A stretch of DNA of 64,000 nucleotides from Pacificitalea manganoxidans (GTDB taxonomy: Bacteria; Pseudomonadota; Alphaproteobacteria; Rhodobacterales; Rhodobacteraceae), in contig NZ_CP021404.1 of assembly GCF_002504165.1 (NCBI RefSeq), forward strand, positions 1,550,001 to 1,614,000, in the 5' to 3' direction. The notes below the pieces were generated by a model. It was not told the origin of the DNA, did no database searches, and worked only from the letters and a program-made list of their open reading frames with translations. Every line of letters begins with the position of its first letter. Positions within the stretch are counted from its first letter, which is position 1. A program made the position numbers and the translations under genes. Shown in pieces: positions 1 to 8,205 of the stretch.

Positions 1-273
1 ATGACCATCCCGATCGTGCTGCCGCTTGTTACTGCGGCGGGCTACGACAGCCTCTGGTTTGGCATTTTTCTGATCCTGATGGTGGAGCTGGCGCAGATCT
101 CACCGCCAGTGGGAATGAACCTCTTCGTGTTGCAGGGGCTGACCCGTAAGCCATTGGGGGAGATCGTCCGCGCCGCGCTGCCCTTCTTCATCATCATGCT
201 GCTCTTCGTGCTTACCATCGCGGTCTTCCCCGGGATCGTCTCGGTCATTCCTGACCTCGTCAAAGCCGGCTGA
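1..273 (+). CDS. TRAP transporter large permease, C-terminal part
   Basis: This is the end of a gene that starts before the window, so the first ATG here is probably internal. The 90 visible residues contain two hydrophobic membrane segments and the stretch LAQISPPVGMNLFVLQG, which is typical of the C-terminal end of the DctM family. DctM is the large membrane subunit of TRAP transporters, which import organic acids with a sodium or proton gradient in the inner membrane. The solute-binding protein and small permease should lie upstream, outside the window. The gene points into the catabolic operon that follows 180 bp downstream, so the transporter probably imports the substrate of that operon. 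The family call is firm; the substrate cannot be read. Confidence 0.85.
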   Translation: MTIPIVLPLVTAAGYDSLWFGIFLILMVELAQISPPVGMNLFVLQGLTRKPLGEIVRAALPFFIIMLLFVLTIAVFPGIVSVIPDLVKAG

Positions 274-299
274 CCGCTTGCTCCGCGCTCCCGGCGCCT

Positions 300-315
300 C
301 GTGCCCTTGGGCACG
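300..315. other. Stem-loop between TRAP permease and aminotransferase
   Basis: The sequence CGTGCCCTTGGGCACG is a perfect 7-bp stem with a two-base loop, 27 bases after the permease stop. No run of T follows it, so it is not a classical intrinsic terminator. It may protect the upstream transcript end or weaken readthrough. Nothing else was recognised in the 179-bp gap. Confidence 0.35.
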
Positions 316-452
316 GGCCGGGAAAGTCGTGCCACCTGCCGGAGCCGTGTCACCTGAACTCAACCGGGACACCATGCCCGGAGAGACCTGAACTTGGCTC
401 TTTCGACAGACTCGGAGGGCCCCCGACCGCCAGAAACCAAAGAGGTTCTTCC

Positions 453-1694
453 ATGCCGATCCCCATTTCCGCCAAGGTGCAGCAGCTGCGACCTTCGCCC
501 AGTATGGCCGCCAAACAGCGCGTGCTGGAGCTCGAAGCGGCTGGTCGGAGCATCCTCGACTTTTGCCTTGGCGAACCCGATTTCGACACGCCCGCCTTCA
601 TCATTGACGCCGCCGAACAGGCCATGCGCGCAGGCGACACCCACTACACCGCCGCCCAAGGCAAGCTCTCGCTGCGCGAGGCGGTATCACGCAAGCTCGC
701 CACCGAGAACGGCGTCGATTATGCTCCCGCCGAGATCGTCATCGGCAACGGCGCGAAGCAGCTCATCTTCGAGGTGCTGGCGGCGACGCTTTCCGAGGGC
801 GACGAGGTGATCGTGCCCACGCCCTACTGGGTGAGCTATCCGGACATCGTGACCCTCAACGGCGGTGTTCCGGTTATCACCACCTGCGGCCCCGAGGTGG
901 ATTTCAAGCTAACGCCCGAGATCCTTGAGGCAGCCATCACCGAGCGCACCCGTTGGCTCATCGTGAACTCGCCCTCGAACCCCACCGGCGCGGTCTACAC
1001 CCGGGATGAATGGCTGGGGTTGGTCGCGGTGCTGGACCGTCACCCTCAGGTCGCGCTGATGACCGACGAGATTTACGAGAAAATCTTCTATGACGACCAC
1101 CGAACCATCACCCCAACCGCTATCGCTCCGGGGCTGAGGGACCGCTGCGTGGTGGTCAACGGCATGTCCAAAGCCTATGCCATGACCGGCTGGCGCGTGG
1201 GCTATGCCGCCGGGCCCGTCGAGGTCATCAAAGCAGTGACCAAGCTGCTCAGCCAGTCCACCAGCTGCCCGTGCGCCTTTGCCCAGACTGCCGCGACCGT
1301 CGCGCTCGAGACCGAAAACCCTGCCGTTGAGCAGATGCTCGAGGCCTACGCCGAGCGGCGTCAACTCATCGTCGAGGGGCTGAACGCCGCGCCGGGCATC
1401 GCTTGCGCGCTGCCCGATGCCGCCTTCTACGTTTTCGCTGATGTCCGCCCTCTGCTCGGCACGGTGACGTCTGACGGCCGCAGCATCGCTACCGACATCG
1501 ATCTTGTGGATTACCTGCTCGACGAGGCGTCGGTCGCGGTCATGGACGGCACGTCCTACGGCACGCCGGGTTTCTTGCGGCTGTCCTTTGCCGCCTCCAA
1601 CGAAACCATCCGTGCCGGCGTAGCGGCCATCGCCGCCGCGGTGTCACAGCTGACGGCCACCCAACAGGCTTTCGAAAAGGCAGACTACGCATGA
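453..1694 (+). CDS. Class I/II pyridoxal-phosphate aminotransferase
   Basis: The 413-residue protein is a full-length fold-type I aminotransferase of the aspartate aminotransferase superfamily. Visible features are the substrate-side motif NSPSNPTGAVY, the MTDEIYEK segment with the PLP-contacting Asp and Tyr, and SKAYAMTGWRVGY, where the Lys near residue 240 would bind PLP. A GAGG ribosome-binding sequence lies 8 bases before the ATG. The stop overlaps the start of the next gene by four bases, so translation is coupled to the aldolase. In this operon it probably converts an amino acid released by the downstream 5-oxoprolinase-like enzymes into a 2-oxo acid. The exact amino donor is unknown. 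Confidence 0.9.
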   Translation: MPIPISAKVQQLRPSPSMAAKQRVLELEAAGRSILDFCLGEPDFDTPAFIIDAAEQAMRAGDTHYTAAQGKLSLREAVSRKLATENGVDYAPAEIVIGNGAKQLIFEVLAATLSEGDEVIVPTPYWVSYPDIVTLNGGVPVITTCGPEVDFKLTPEILEAAITERTRWLIVNSPSNPTGAVYTRDEWLGLVAVLDRHPQVALMTDEIYEKIFYDDHRTITPTAIAPGLRDRCVVVNGMSKAYAMTGWRVGYAAGPVEVIKAVTKLLSQSTSCPCAFAQTAATVALETENPAVEQMLEAYAERRQLIVEGLNAAPGIACALPDAAFYVFADVRPLLGTVTSDGRSIATDIDLVDYLLDEASVAVMDGTSYGTPGFLRLSFAASNETIRAGVAAIAAAVSQLTATQQAFEKADYA

Positions 1695-2323
1695 CCTCGA
1701 CATCCTCCTTTGCCGCACAGTCGGCCGACCTTGAACTCATCATGGAATTCAGCAAATGCGCCGTCGCCAATGTAAGCGACAACCTTGATCGCCTGCGCGG
1801 CGCGGTCGGTCTGCGGCCGTTTCATGGCTCCGCGCCGATGGTTGGCCGGGCGCTGACGGTCAAGACTGCACCCGGTGACAATGCCTACATCCACCGCGCC
1901 CTTGACCTTGTTCAGCCAGGGGACGTCATCGTCGTCGACGGTGCGGGCCATGAGGACCGCGCGCTGATCGGGGGCATCATGATGGCGATTGCCCGCAAGC
2001 GCGGCGCGGCCGGCTTTGTGCTCGACGGTGCGATCCGCGATATTAACGAGATCGCTGGCGGCGACTTCCCGGTCTTCGCGCGCAGCGTCATTCACCTCGG
2101 CCCCTACAAGAACGGTCCGGGCGCGATCAACGTGCCTGTGACGGTTGGCGGCATGCTGGTCCATCCCGGCGACATCGTCCTAGGCGATGCCGATGGAATT
2201 GTTGCGATCCGGCCCGACGAGGCCCCCGCGACCCTTGCCGCAACGCAAGCCCAGGCACGCAAGGAGGCCGAGATCCTCGCCTCGATTGAGGCGGGCACCT
2301 ACGCCGGGGCCTACGCGAAGTAA
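1691..2323 (+). CDS. RraA-like / HMG aldolase family protein
   Basis: The 210-residue protein belongs to the RraA-like fold, which includes 4-hydroxy-4-methyl-2-oxoglutarate (HMG) and 4-carboxy-4-hydroxy-2-oxoadipate aldolases and oxaloacetate decarboxylases. The segment GGIMMAIARKRGAAGFVLDG followed by AIRD carries the Gly-rich phosphate/carboxylate-binding loop and the Arg-Asp pair that binds the metal and enolate in class II HMG aldolases. True RraA, the RNase E inhibitor, is shorter (about 160 residues) and would not sit in a catabolic operon. Here the protein probably cleaves a 4-hydroxy-2-oxo acid made by the aminotransferase to pyruvate plus a second product. The substrate is inferred from context only. 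Confidence 0.82.
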   Translation: MTSTSSFAAQSADLELIMEFSKCAVANVSDNLDRLRGAVGLRPFHGSAPMVGRALTVKTAPGDNAYIHRALDLVQPGDVIVVDGAGHEDRALIGGIMMAIARKRGAAGFVLDGAIRDINEIAGGDFPVFARSVIHLGPYKNGPGAINVPVTVGGMLVHPGDIVLGDADGIVAIRPDEAPATLAATQAQARKEAEILASIEAGTYAGAYAK

Positions 2324-2324
2324 G

Positions 2325-2792
2325 ATGGCGCAGCGAAATGTCCCCCTCACCCTGTCTGAATACGAGGCCTTGCTTCGGCTTGGCAGAGCCTATCAGCTTG
2401 ATGCTGTTCGGATTCAGCGCGAGGACTGGAGCCTCGATGTAAGCTTCACCTCCGGCTCGACCTTGTTGCCCCCGGCGGGTGACACTCTTCGGACCAAGGG
2501 CGCCGGGCCGCGGGCCAATGTGCAGGCGGAACCGGCAGACATAGCGACACATCCCGTCATCGCCCCGGTGGCGGGGGTCGTGCACCTGACGGCAGCGCCG
2601 GACGAGCCTGCCCTAGTCACCGTCGGCGACAAGATCGCCGCGGGAAGCACGCTCGCAATCATCGAGGCAATGAAGATGATGACCAACATCGACAGCGAGC
2701 ACGGTGGTATTGTCGCGGAGGTACTTGTCACTGCTGGCGAGATGGTGGTCGCGGGGCAACCGCTGTTCCTGATCCGGGAGGCTGAGGCATGA
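2325..2792 (+). CDS. accB: Biotin carboxyl carrier protein
   Basis: This 155-residue carrier has the biotinyl domain in its C-terminal half, with the motif IIEAMKMM whose Lys carries biotin. The N-terminal part is short and variable, with a proline/alanine-rich linker around residues 60-80, as in AccB proteins. The ATG at 2325 lies one base after the aldolase stop; a longer reading frame upstream overlaps the aldolase and is not credible. The stop overlaps the start of the biotin carboxylase gene by four bases. It would shuttle carboxybiotin between the carboxylase and a partner enzyme. Because the PxpBC genes follow, the partner may be that complex rather than housekeeping acetyl-CoA carboxylase. 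Confidence 0.9.
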   Translation: MAQRNVPLTLSEYEALLRLGRAYQLDAVRIQREDWSLDVSFTSGSTLLPPAGDTLRTKGAGPRANVQAEPADIATHPVIAPVAGVVHLTAAPDEPALVTVGDKIAAGSTLAIIEAMKMMTNIDSEHGGIVAEVLVTAGEMVVAGQPLFLIREAEA

Positions 2793-4135
2793 TCAAACGC
2801 CTTCTTATTGCCAACCGGGGTGAGATTGCCCTGCGCATCCAGCGAGCCGCGCGCGCTCTCGGGATCGAGACGGTGCAGATCCACAGTATCGCGGATGCCG
2901 GAGCCTCCTTTGTGCGTGCCGCCGATCTCGCGATCTGCGTCGGACCGGCTGCAACCACAGACAGTTACCTCAACATGCCGCGGATCATCGCCGCTGCGCT
3001 GGCAAGCGACTGCGATGCGGTCCATCCCGGTTACGGCCTGTTATCGGAGAACCCCGAATTTGCGGCGCTCTGCTCTGAATCTGACCTGACCTTCGTTGGT
3101 CCAGATGCGGAGTGCATCGCGAAGATGGGCGATAAGATTGCGGCCCGGAACGTCATGACCGCCGCGGGTGTGCCCTGCGTGCCTGGAACCAGCGATCCGT
3201 TGCCAGATGACCTCGACGCCTGTCGCCTTGTCGCTGCGGAGATTGGCTACCCGGTGATCATCAAGGCTGCTCACGGAGGCGGCGGTCGCGGCATGCGCGT
3301 GGTGCGCCAATCAGACGACCTTGCGGCGGCGCTGAAGACGACGCGCGCCGAGGCCCGCAGCGCCTTCGGCGACGAGACGCTTTTCATGGAGCGCTTTCTT
3401 AACCAGCCGCGCCATGTCGAAATTCAGATCCTCGCCGACACCCATGGCAATGCAGTGCACCTCTGGGAACGTGACTGTTCGATGCAGCGGCGGCACCAGA
3501 AGGTCATTGAGGAGGCTCCGGCAATGGGCGTTTCCCGGGCACTGATCGCCGACACTGCCGATGCTTGCCTGCGTGCCTGCAGCGATCTCGGCTATGTTGG
3601 GGCAGGGACCTTCGAATTCCTTTACCAGAATGGCGAGATGTTCTTTATCGAGATGAACACCCGTTTGCAGGTCGAGCATTGCGTGACCGAGGCGATAACC
3701 GGGATCGACATCGTGCAATGGCAACTGCGCATCGCGGCCGGAGAAAGGTTGACCTTCAGCCAGGAAGGCATCTCCCTGCACGGCCATGCCGTCGAGTGTC
3801 GGATTAACGCCGAAAACCCCGAAACTTTTGCGCCGACGCCAGGCCGGGTGCGCGACTTTATTCCCCCGGCGGGGAACGGCATCCGGGTTGAGACCCATCT
3901 CGAGCCCGGCGCGGAGGTGCCACCCTATTATGACGGCCTCGTGGCCAAACTCGTCACCTCGGGCCGAGACCGGATGGAGGCTATCTCTCGGATGATGGAT
4001 GCCCTTGCGGCGCTGCATATCGACGGCATTCAGAGCAATGCGCCCCTGCACCGCCGCCTGCTGAGCCATCCCGCGTTCCGGGAGGGCCCGCAGACAATCC
4101 ATTTTATCGAGCAACTCGATGCTCAGGAAGCCTGA
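2789..4135 (+). CDS. accC: Biotin carboxylase
   Basis: The 448-residue protein is the normal length for AccC. The order of domains is a Rossmann-like N-terminal biotin carboxylase domain (KRLLIANRGEIALRI), an ATP-grasp domain with the glycine loop AAHGGGGRGMRVV, the metal- and bicarbonate-binding stretch FIEMNTRLQVEH, and the C-terminal carboxylase domain. It uses ATP and bicarbonate to carboxylate biotin on the carrier encoded just upstream, with which it overlaps by four bases. No propionyl- or acetyl-CoA carboxyltransferase genes are nearby; the next genes encode PxpB and PxpC. This suggests a carboxylase dedicated to this operon. Confidence 0.93.
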   Translation: MIKRLLIANRGEIALRIQRAARALGIETVQIHSIADAGASFVRAADLAICVGPAATTDSYLNMPRIIAAALASDCDAVHPGYGLLSENPEFAALCSESDLTFVGPDAECIAKMGDKIAARNVMTAAGVPCVPGTSDPLPDDLDACRLVAAEIGYPVIIKAAHGGGGRGMRVVRQSDDLAAALKTTRAEARSAFGDETLFMERFLNQPRHVEIQILADTHGNAVHLWERDCSMQRRHQKVIEEAPAMGVSRALIADTADACLRACSDLGYVGAGTFEFLYQNGEMFFIEMNTRLQVEHCVTEAITGIDIVQWQLRIAAGERLTFSQEGISLHGHAVECRINAENPETFAPTPGRVRDFIPPAGNGIRVETHLEPGAEVPPYYDGLVAKLVTSGRDRMEAISRMMDALAALHIDGIQSNAPLHRRLLSHPAFREGPQTIHFIEQLDAQEA

Positions 4136-4136
4136 C

Positions 4137-4793
4137 ATGACAAAACCCCCGGTGCTTATCTCCGAGATGGGGGAAAGCGCTCTACTCATTCAGAGCGAGG
4201 GGCCGATGTCGCTCGACGTTCAGCGGCTGTATTGGGCGTTGGATCGCGTCTGTCACGACCTTCCGGGCGTTACCGAAACCGTCCTCGGGGTGCATTCCCT
4301 CCTTCTCCGGTTCGATCCGCAGGCAGAACTGGCGGATGCCGCGGCGCACTTGCAAGATCTTTGGCAGGAGATCGGGCCTGCCGAGGGACGGGGCCGGCTC
4401 GTCGAAGTCCCTGTGCATTACGGGGGCGCAGGCGGGGAGGATCTTCAGGAACTCGCAGCAAGTCATGGGCTTAGCGTCGGCGAGGTCGTGGAGCTGCACA
4501 GCGCCCCCACCTACATCGTTTTCGCCTTAGGCTCGCAGCCCGGATTCCCCTATCTGGGTGGGCTCGACCCTCGGCTTGTGACGGCGCGCAGAGCCTCGCC
4601 GCGGCAACGCGTTGAGGAAGGCAGCGTGGTGATCGGCGGCGAGCAGGCGGGCGTGATCGCCCGCACTTCACCCTCGGGCTGGCACATTATTGGCGCGACG
4701 CGGGTCAGACTTTTTGACCTCGACCGTGAAGAGCCTGCGCTGCTGCAGCCCGGCGATCAGTTGCGTTTCAGCGTCGAGAAGGTCTCCGAATGA
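4137..4793 (+). CDS. pxpB: 5-oxoprolinase subunit PxpB family (KipI-like)
   Basis: The 218-residue protein matches the PxpB/KipI family. It has an N-terminal small domain and the C-terminal cyclophilin-like carboxyltransferase domain 1, with YIVFALGSQPGFPYLGGLDP and the PR...VEEGSVVIGGEQAGVI stretch near residues 125-175. PxpB works with PxpA and PxpC in ATP-dependent opening of 5-oxoproline to glutamate. The start at 4137 lies one base after the biotin carboxylase stop, preceded by AGGAAG. An ATG at 4119 would overlap the previous gene. The stop overlaps pxpC by four bases. The real substrate in this operon may be a substituted 5-oxoproline. Confidence 0.88.
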   Translation: MTKPPVLISEMGESALLIQSEGPMSLDVQRLYWALDRVCHDLPGVTETVLGVHSLLLRFDPQAELADAAAHLQDLWQEIGPAEGRGRLVEVPVHYGGAGGEDLQELAASHGLSVGEVVELHSAPTYIVFALGSQPGFPYLGGLDPRLVTARRASPRQRVEEGSVVIGGEQAGVIARTSPSGWHIIGATRVRLFDLDREEPALLQPGDQLRFSVEKVSE

Positions 4794-5758
4794 TCCGCAT
4801 TCTTACACCCGGTATCGGCGCAACGGTCCAAGACCTCGGACGGAGAGGCTATGCGAACATTGGCATCGGTTGCTCCGGTGCCATGGATCGCCGCGCCCTA
4901 AGGGTGGCGAACGTCCTGCTCGGCAATGCTGACGGTGCCGCCGGTATCGAAGCCACGCTGGGCGGACTGTCGTTCGAGGCGCTGGAGCCTGTCACCATCG
5001 CGCTTGCTGGCGCAGATACCGGCGCGACGCTCGACGGCCGCCCATTGCCTCGCTGGTGGGTATGCAGCCTGTTGCCCGGACAGGTCTTGAGAATGGGCCA
5101 CAGCCGCACCGGAATGCGCGGCTATATCGCGATTGCCGGAGGCTTCGAGGTGCCCGAGGTGCTCGGCTCGCGCGCCACTGATGTCAAAGGCGGATTCGGC
5201 GGTCACGACGGTCGCGCGCTGGATACCGGGGACATTTTGACGACGGCAGCGGCGGCCCGTGATCCGAGAAACCTGAACTTCGGGTTGAGCCCTCGCGCTT
5301 GGCCGGATCTCTGGGTCGACGGCTCGGGGGAGACCGAGCTGCGCTTCGTGCCCGCTAAGGAATGGACTGATTACACCCAAGAGACCCGCGCCCTGTTTTG
5401 CACGACGGGCTGGACGATCGAACCCGCCAGCAATCGCATCGGCTATCGGCTCGACGGACCGGAAATGGTGCCGACGGTCCGCCGCGAGCTGCTGTCGCAT
5501 GGCATCCTGCCCGGAACGATCCAGCTTCCGCCCTCGGGACGGCCTGTCATCCAGATGCTGGACGCAAACACCGTCGGGGGCTATCCGAAACTGGGGGTCG
5601 TCATCGACGCGGATCTGCCGCGTCTTGCACAGGCGACGTTGGGTAGCACGCTGCGCTTTCGCGAAGTCTCCGCCGCAGATGCACGCGCCGTCCGCCGCCG
5701 GGAAGATGATCTCGTCTCGGCAATTCGCCGGGCAACCTCACATCAACGAAAGGGATGA
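4790..5758 (+). CDS. pxpC: 5-oxoprolinase subunit PxpC family (biotin-dependent carboxyltransferase family)
   Basis: The 322-residue protein is the PxpC/KipA partner of PxpB. It starts with IRILTPGIGATVQDLGRRGY and contains GCSGAMDRRALRVAN and the conserved GMRGYIAIAGGF, typical of the carboxyltransferase domain C/D fold shared with urea amidolyase and KipA. The family is often labelled 'biotin-dependent carboxyltransferase', which agrees with the AccB and AccC genes upstream. It overlaps pxpB and the next carrier-like gene by four bases at each end, so the block from accB to the second carrier is tightly coupled. Confidence 0.88.
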   Translation: MIRILTPGIGATVQDLGRRGYANIGIGCSGAMDRRALRVANVLLGNADGAAGIEATLGGLSFEALEPVTIALAGADTGATLDGRPLPRWWVCSLLPGQVLRMGHSRTGMRGYIAIAGGFEVPEVLGSRATDVKGGFGGHDGRALDTGDILTTAAAARDPRNLNFGLSPRAWPDLWVDGSGETELRFVPAKEWTDYTQETRALFCTTGWTIEPASNRIGYRLDGPEMVPTVRRELLSHGILPGTIQLPPSGRPVIQMLDANTVGGYPKLGVVIDADLPRLAQATLGSTLRFREVSAADARAVRRREDDLVSAIRRATSHQRKG

Positions 5759-6150
5759 GCCATATGGAGATGGTCGCCGACCTCCGCACTCTCGAAGATA
5801 TTCTGGCAGTGTCCCGGCGCTTCGGCGTCACTTCGCTGGCCTATGGCCTGCCGGACGATCGGATCGAGATTTGCTTTGCTGAGACGACCCGCGCTGGTGT
5901 CGATGGTCTGACCACAGAACCTCCTGCCGCCGCTGAGGTTCTCGCGGCGGTGGAAACGCCGGGGCTGTTCCAGCCGCAGATTGATGAATTGCCACGAGCC
6001 GTGTCCAAGGGTGACATCCTCGCCTTCCTAGTCGCCGGCCCAGTACGCAACACCCTGACCGCGCCCTGCGACGGGACGATCACCGAACAATTGGCCGAGC
6101 CCGACAGTCTGTTAGGCTGGGGCGATCCCGCCTTCAAAATCGTGACCTGA
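5755..6150 (+). CDS. Biotinyl/lipoyl-domain carrier-like protein lacking the biotin lysine
   Basis: The 131-residue protein resembles a biotin carboxyl carrier. The N-terminal half has the pattern EDILAVSRRFGVTSLAYG and the C-terminal half has the barrel-like stretch NTLTAPCDGTITEQLAEPDS. At the place where carriers have an EAMKM-type hairpin, this protein has FLVAGPVRN with no lysine, so it cannot be biotinylated or lipoylated at the usual position. It may be a structural adaptor or competitor in the PxpBC/AccBC complex, or a decayed duplicate. The gene overlaps pxpC by four bases and lies 11 bases before pxpA, and its reading frame is intact, which argues that it is maintained. An alternative start is the ATG at 5764. 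Confidence 0.75.
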   Translation: MSHMEMVADLRTLEDILAVSRRFGVTSLAYGLPDDRIEICFAETTRAGVDGLTTEPPAAAEVLAAVETPGLFQPQIDELPRAVSKGDILAFLVAGPVRNTLTAPCDGTITEQLAEPDSLLGWGDPAFKIVT

Positions 6151-6161
6151 GACACAGATAT

Positions 6162-6923
6162 ATGCGACAGATCGACGTAAACTCGGACCTAGGCGAAGGC
6201 TTCGGCCCGTATCGCATCGCGCCCGACGCTGAGCTGATGCCCCTGATCACCTCGGCCAACATCGCCTGCGGCGGGCATGCTGGGGACCCGGAGGTCATGT
6301 GCGAGACCATTGCTCTCGCGATGGAGAATTCCGTGCGCATCGGGGCCCATGTCGGCTTTCCCGACCGCATCGGGTTCGGGCGGCGGCAGATACCAATGAC
6401 CCACCGCGAACTCGAGCTGATGACTGTCACGCAGGTTGGTGCCCTGCAGGCCGTGGCACGCCTGCGCGGCATGACACTTAGCCATTTTAACTTCCACGGC
6501 GCGCTTGGGAACCTGTCCTTTTCTGACGCGGAGGTCGCGAAGACCGTTCTCCGGGCGGTCAAGGCGCTCGACCCGACGCTGACCTTCATTGGTCTGCCGG
6601 ATACCGAGGCAACCCGTGCCGCCGACGCGATAGGGCTCCCGGTCATCCGCTCCTTCCTAGCCGACCGTGGCTACAGCGCGCCGGGACGATTGGCTCCGCG
6701 CGGCAGCGACGGCGCGTTGATCAGCGACCCGGCGGCCGTTCGCGAAAGGGTCGCGGAAACATTGGCAACCGGTAGATTGCGGCTGACCACGGGACGAACC
6801 GTTGCGATAGAGGTCGACTCAGTGCTTGTGCACAGTGACACGCCGAATGCCCTGACCCTTGCTCATGCCATCCGTGCGGGCATCGTCGACAGTGGCTGTA
6901 GCATCGCCCCGTTCGCAAAGTAG
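6162..6923 (+). CDS. pxpA: 5-oxoprolinase subunit PxpA (LamB/YcsF family)
   Basis: The 253-residue protein has the family signature at its start, IDVNSDLGEGFGPYRI, followed by ITSANIACGGHAGDP with the metal-binding His region. LamB/YcsF proteins act as the third subunit of prokaryotic 5-oxoprolinase, which cleaves ATP to open the lactam. It is the last gene of the operon. Together with pxpB and pxpC it gives a complete PxpABC set. The insertion of two carrier genes and a biotin carboxylase gene into the set is a departure from the minimal pxpABC operon. Confidence 0.9.
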   Translation: MRQIDVNSDLGEGFGPYRIAPDAELMPLITSANIACGGHAGDPEVMCETIALAMENSVRIGAHVGFPDRIGFGRRQIPMTHRELELMTVTQVGALQAVARLRGMTLSHFNFHGALGNLSFSDAEVAKTVLRAVKALDPTLTFIGLPDTEATRAADAIGLPVIRSFLADRGYSAPGRLAPRGSDGALISDPAAVRERVAETLATGRLRLTTGRTVAIEVDSVLVHSDTPNALTLAHAIRAGIVDSGCSIAPFAK

Positions 6924-6955
6924 GCGCGCCGCAGGCTCTGCGGACTGGTCTCCTT

Positions 6956-6993
6956 CATTCTCTTAGGAGAGTGTTTCATTCTCCGCGAGAATG
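6956..6993. promoter_or_regulatory. Two tandem palindromes before the LysR gene
   Basis: The first element, 6956-6973, is CATTCTC-TTAG-GAGAGTG with one mismatch between arms. The second, 6977-6993, is the perfect palindrome CATTCTC-CGC-GAGAATG. Their centres are about 20 bp apart, two helical turns, and both arms are the same heptamer. This is the arrangement expected for a dimer-of-dimers binding site of the LysR protein encoded just downstream. Being 30 bp after pxpA they could also act as a stem-loop, but no T-run follows. Confidence 0.55.
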
Positions 6994-7026
6994 CCGTCCT
7001 GGCAGTCCTACCGACAAAGGCTTCAC

Positions 7027-7929
7027 ATGATCACATTCAAGCAACTTGAGGCCATTTACTGGATCGCCAACCTCGGCAGCTTCGCGGCTGCCGCCGACAA
7101 GCTCTGCACCTCCCAGTCCGCCGTGTCGAAGCGCGTGCAGGAGCTGGAAGCCCAGTTTCAGATCGAAGTCTTCGACCGTTCGCGGCGGACTGCCCGGCTG
7201 ACGGACAAGGGTAACGAAATTCTGTCATTCGCCAAGAAGCTATTGAGCGATCGTGACCAGATGATCGAACGGGCCAGCTCGAACGAGGTGATGTTCCGGC
7301 GCCTTCGCCTTGGCGTCACCGAACTGACAGCGATGACGTGGCTGCCCAAGCTGGTCAGTGTCATCCGCTCTGAATTTCCGCGGGTCAGCATTGAGCCGGA
7401 GGTCGAGCTGAGCGCGACGCTTTTCGAGCGTCTGATCGAGGACTCCTTCGATCTAATCATTGTCCCGGATGTGTTCGACGATAGCCGCTGCGTGCGCGTA
7501 CCGATATCGTCGGTCGAAAACGCATGGATGGTCGCGCCGAGTCTGTATGCCGGAGACGAGCCGCTGACCCGAAAGAAAATGGAGGAACTGACGTTTCTCG
7601 TGCAGGGGACCCGTTCGGGAACGGGCATCATCTATAACCGATGGTTGGAGGAGCAAAACTTCCATTCCAACCGGACGATGCAATGCGAGAGCCTCGTCGC
7701 GCAGATCGGTTTCACCGTGTCGGGGCTTGGGATAAGCTACCTGCCGGTGCCGGTGACCCAGCCGCTTATTGATGCAGGATCGCTCAGACGGCTACCGACC
7801 GAAGGCTGGCTACCGCATGTTAAATATTCCGTCCTCTACAAAAGCGATCAGACCTCGGACTTCCGTAAGCATATTGCAGCACTCGCTAAGAAGCATTGCT
7901 ATTTCAGTAGCTTCTTTTCGCCGCAGTAA
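7027..7929 (+). CDS. LysR-family transcriptional regulator
   Basis: The 300-residue protein starts MITFKQLEAIYWIANLGSF and has the N-terminal winged helix-turn-helix with AAADKLCTSQSAVSKRVQELE, then a linker helix and a periplasmic-binding-like effector domain. An ATG at 6991 would give 12 more residues but lies inside the second palindrome. The ATG at 7027 has an AAAGG sequence six bases before it and gives the usual LysR N-terminus. It follows the Pxp operon in the same direction and is probably its regulator, with autoregulation through the palindromes. The effector is unknown. Confidence 0.88.
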   Translation: MITFKQLEAIYWIANLGSFAAAADKLCTSQSAVSKRVQELEAQFQIEVFDRSRRTARLTDKGNEILSFAKKLLSDRDQMIERASSNEVMFRRLRLGVTELTAMTWLPKLVSVIRSEFPRVSIEPEVELSATLFERLIEDSFDLIIVPDVFDDSRCVRVPISSVENAWMVAPSLYAGDEPLTRKKMEELTFLVQGTRSGTGIIYNRWLEEQNFHSNRTMQCESLVAQIGFTVSGLGISYLPVPVTQPLIDAGSLRRLPTEGWLPHVKYSVLYKSDQTSDFRKHIAALAKKHCYFSSFFSPQ

Positions 7930-8205
7930 GCGGGCTGACTCAGCGCGGAAGGTTATTGTCTTTCTGCGAGGTTGTTCGATTTTTCCAATCAATCCAAAAG
8001 CGACCGGGAGCCAGGAACATATCAGCATGTGCTCGAGGGGAATTTGCCGCCGCACTCCCAGAAACTAGTCAATCACGGTCCCATGGATCCCATCGAAGGC
8101 CGATCCGTCGTGGGAGCCGCTTTGTGAACCTATTCGGTTGGAACACTGGCGCGAGCTACGAGTTGCGGTTTGCTGATCCTCGACGCAGATGAGATCCGTG
8201 GTGCC
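7930..8205. other. Intergenic stretch with no recognised gene
   Basis: No reading frame in this segment gives a recognisable protein, and no RNA gene or clear promoter was seen. It joins the end of the LysR gene to an IS3-type remnant and probably consists of decayed insertion sequence. Confidence 0.4.

Noticed and set aside
1691-2323. RraA, the RNase E inhibitor
   Set aside because: The protein is about 50 residues longer than RraA, carries the aldolase Arg-Asp motif, and lies in a catabolic operon.
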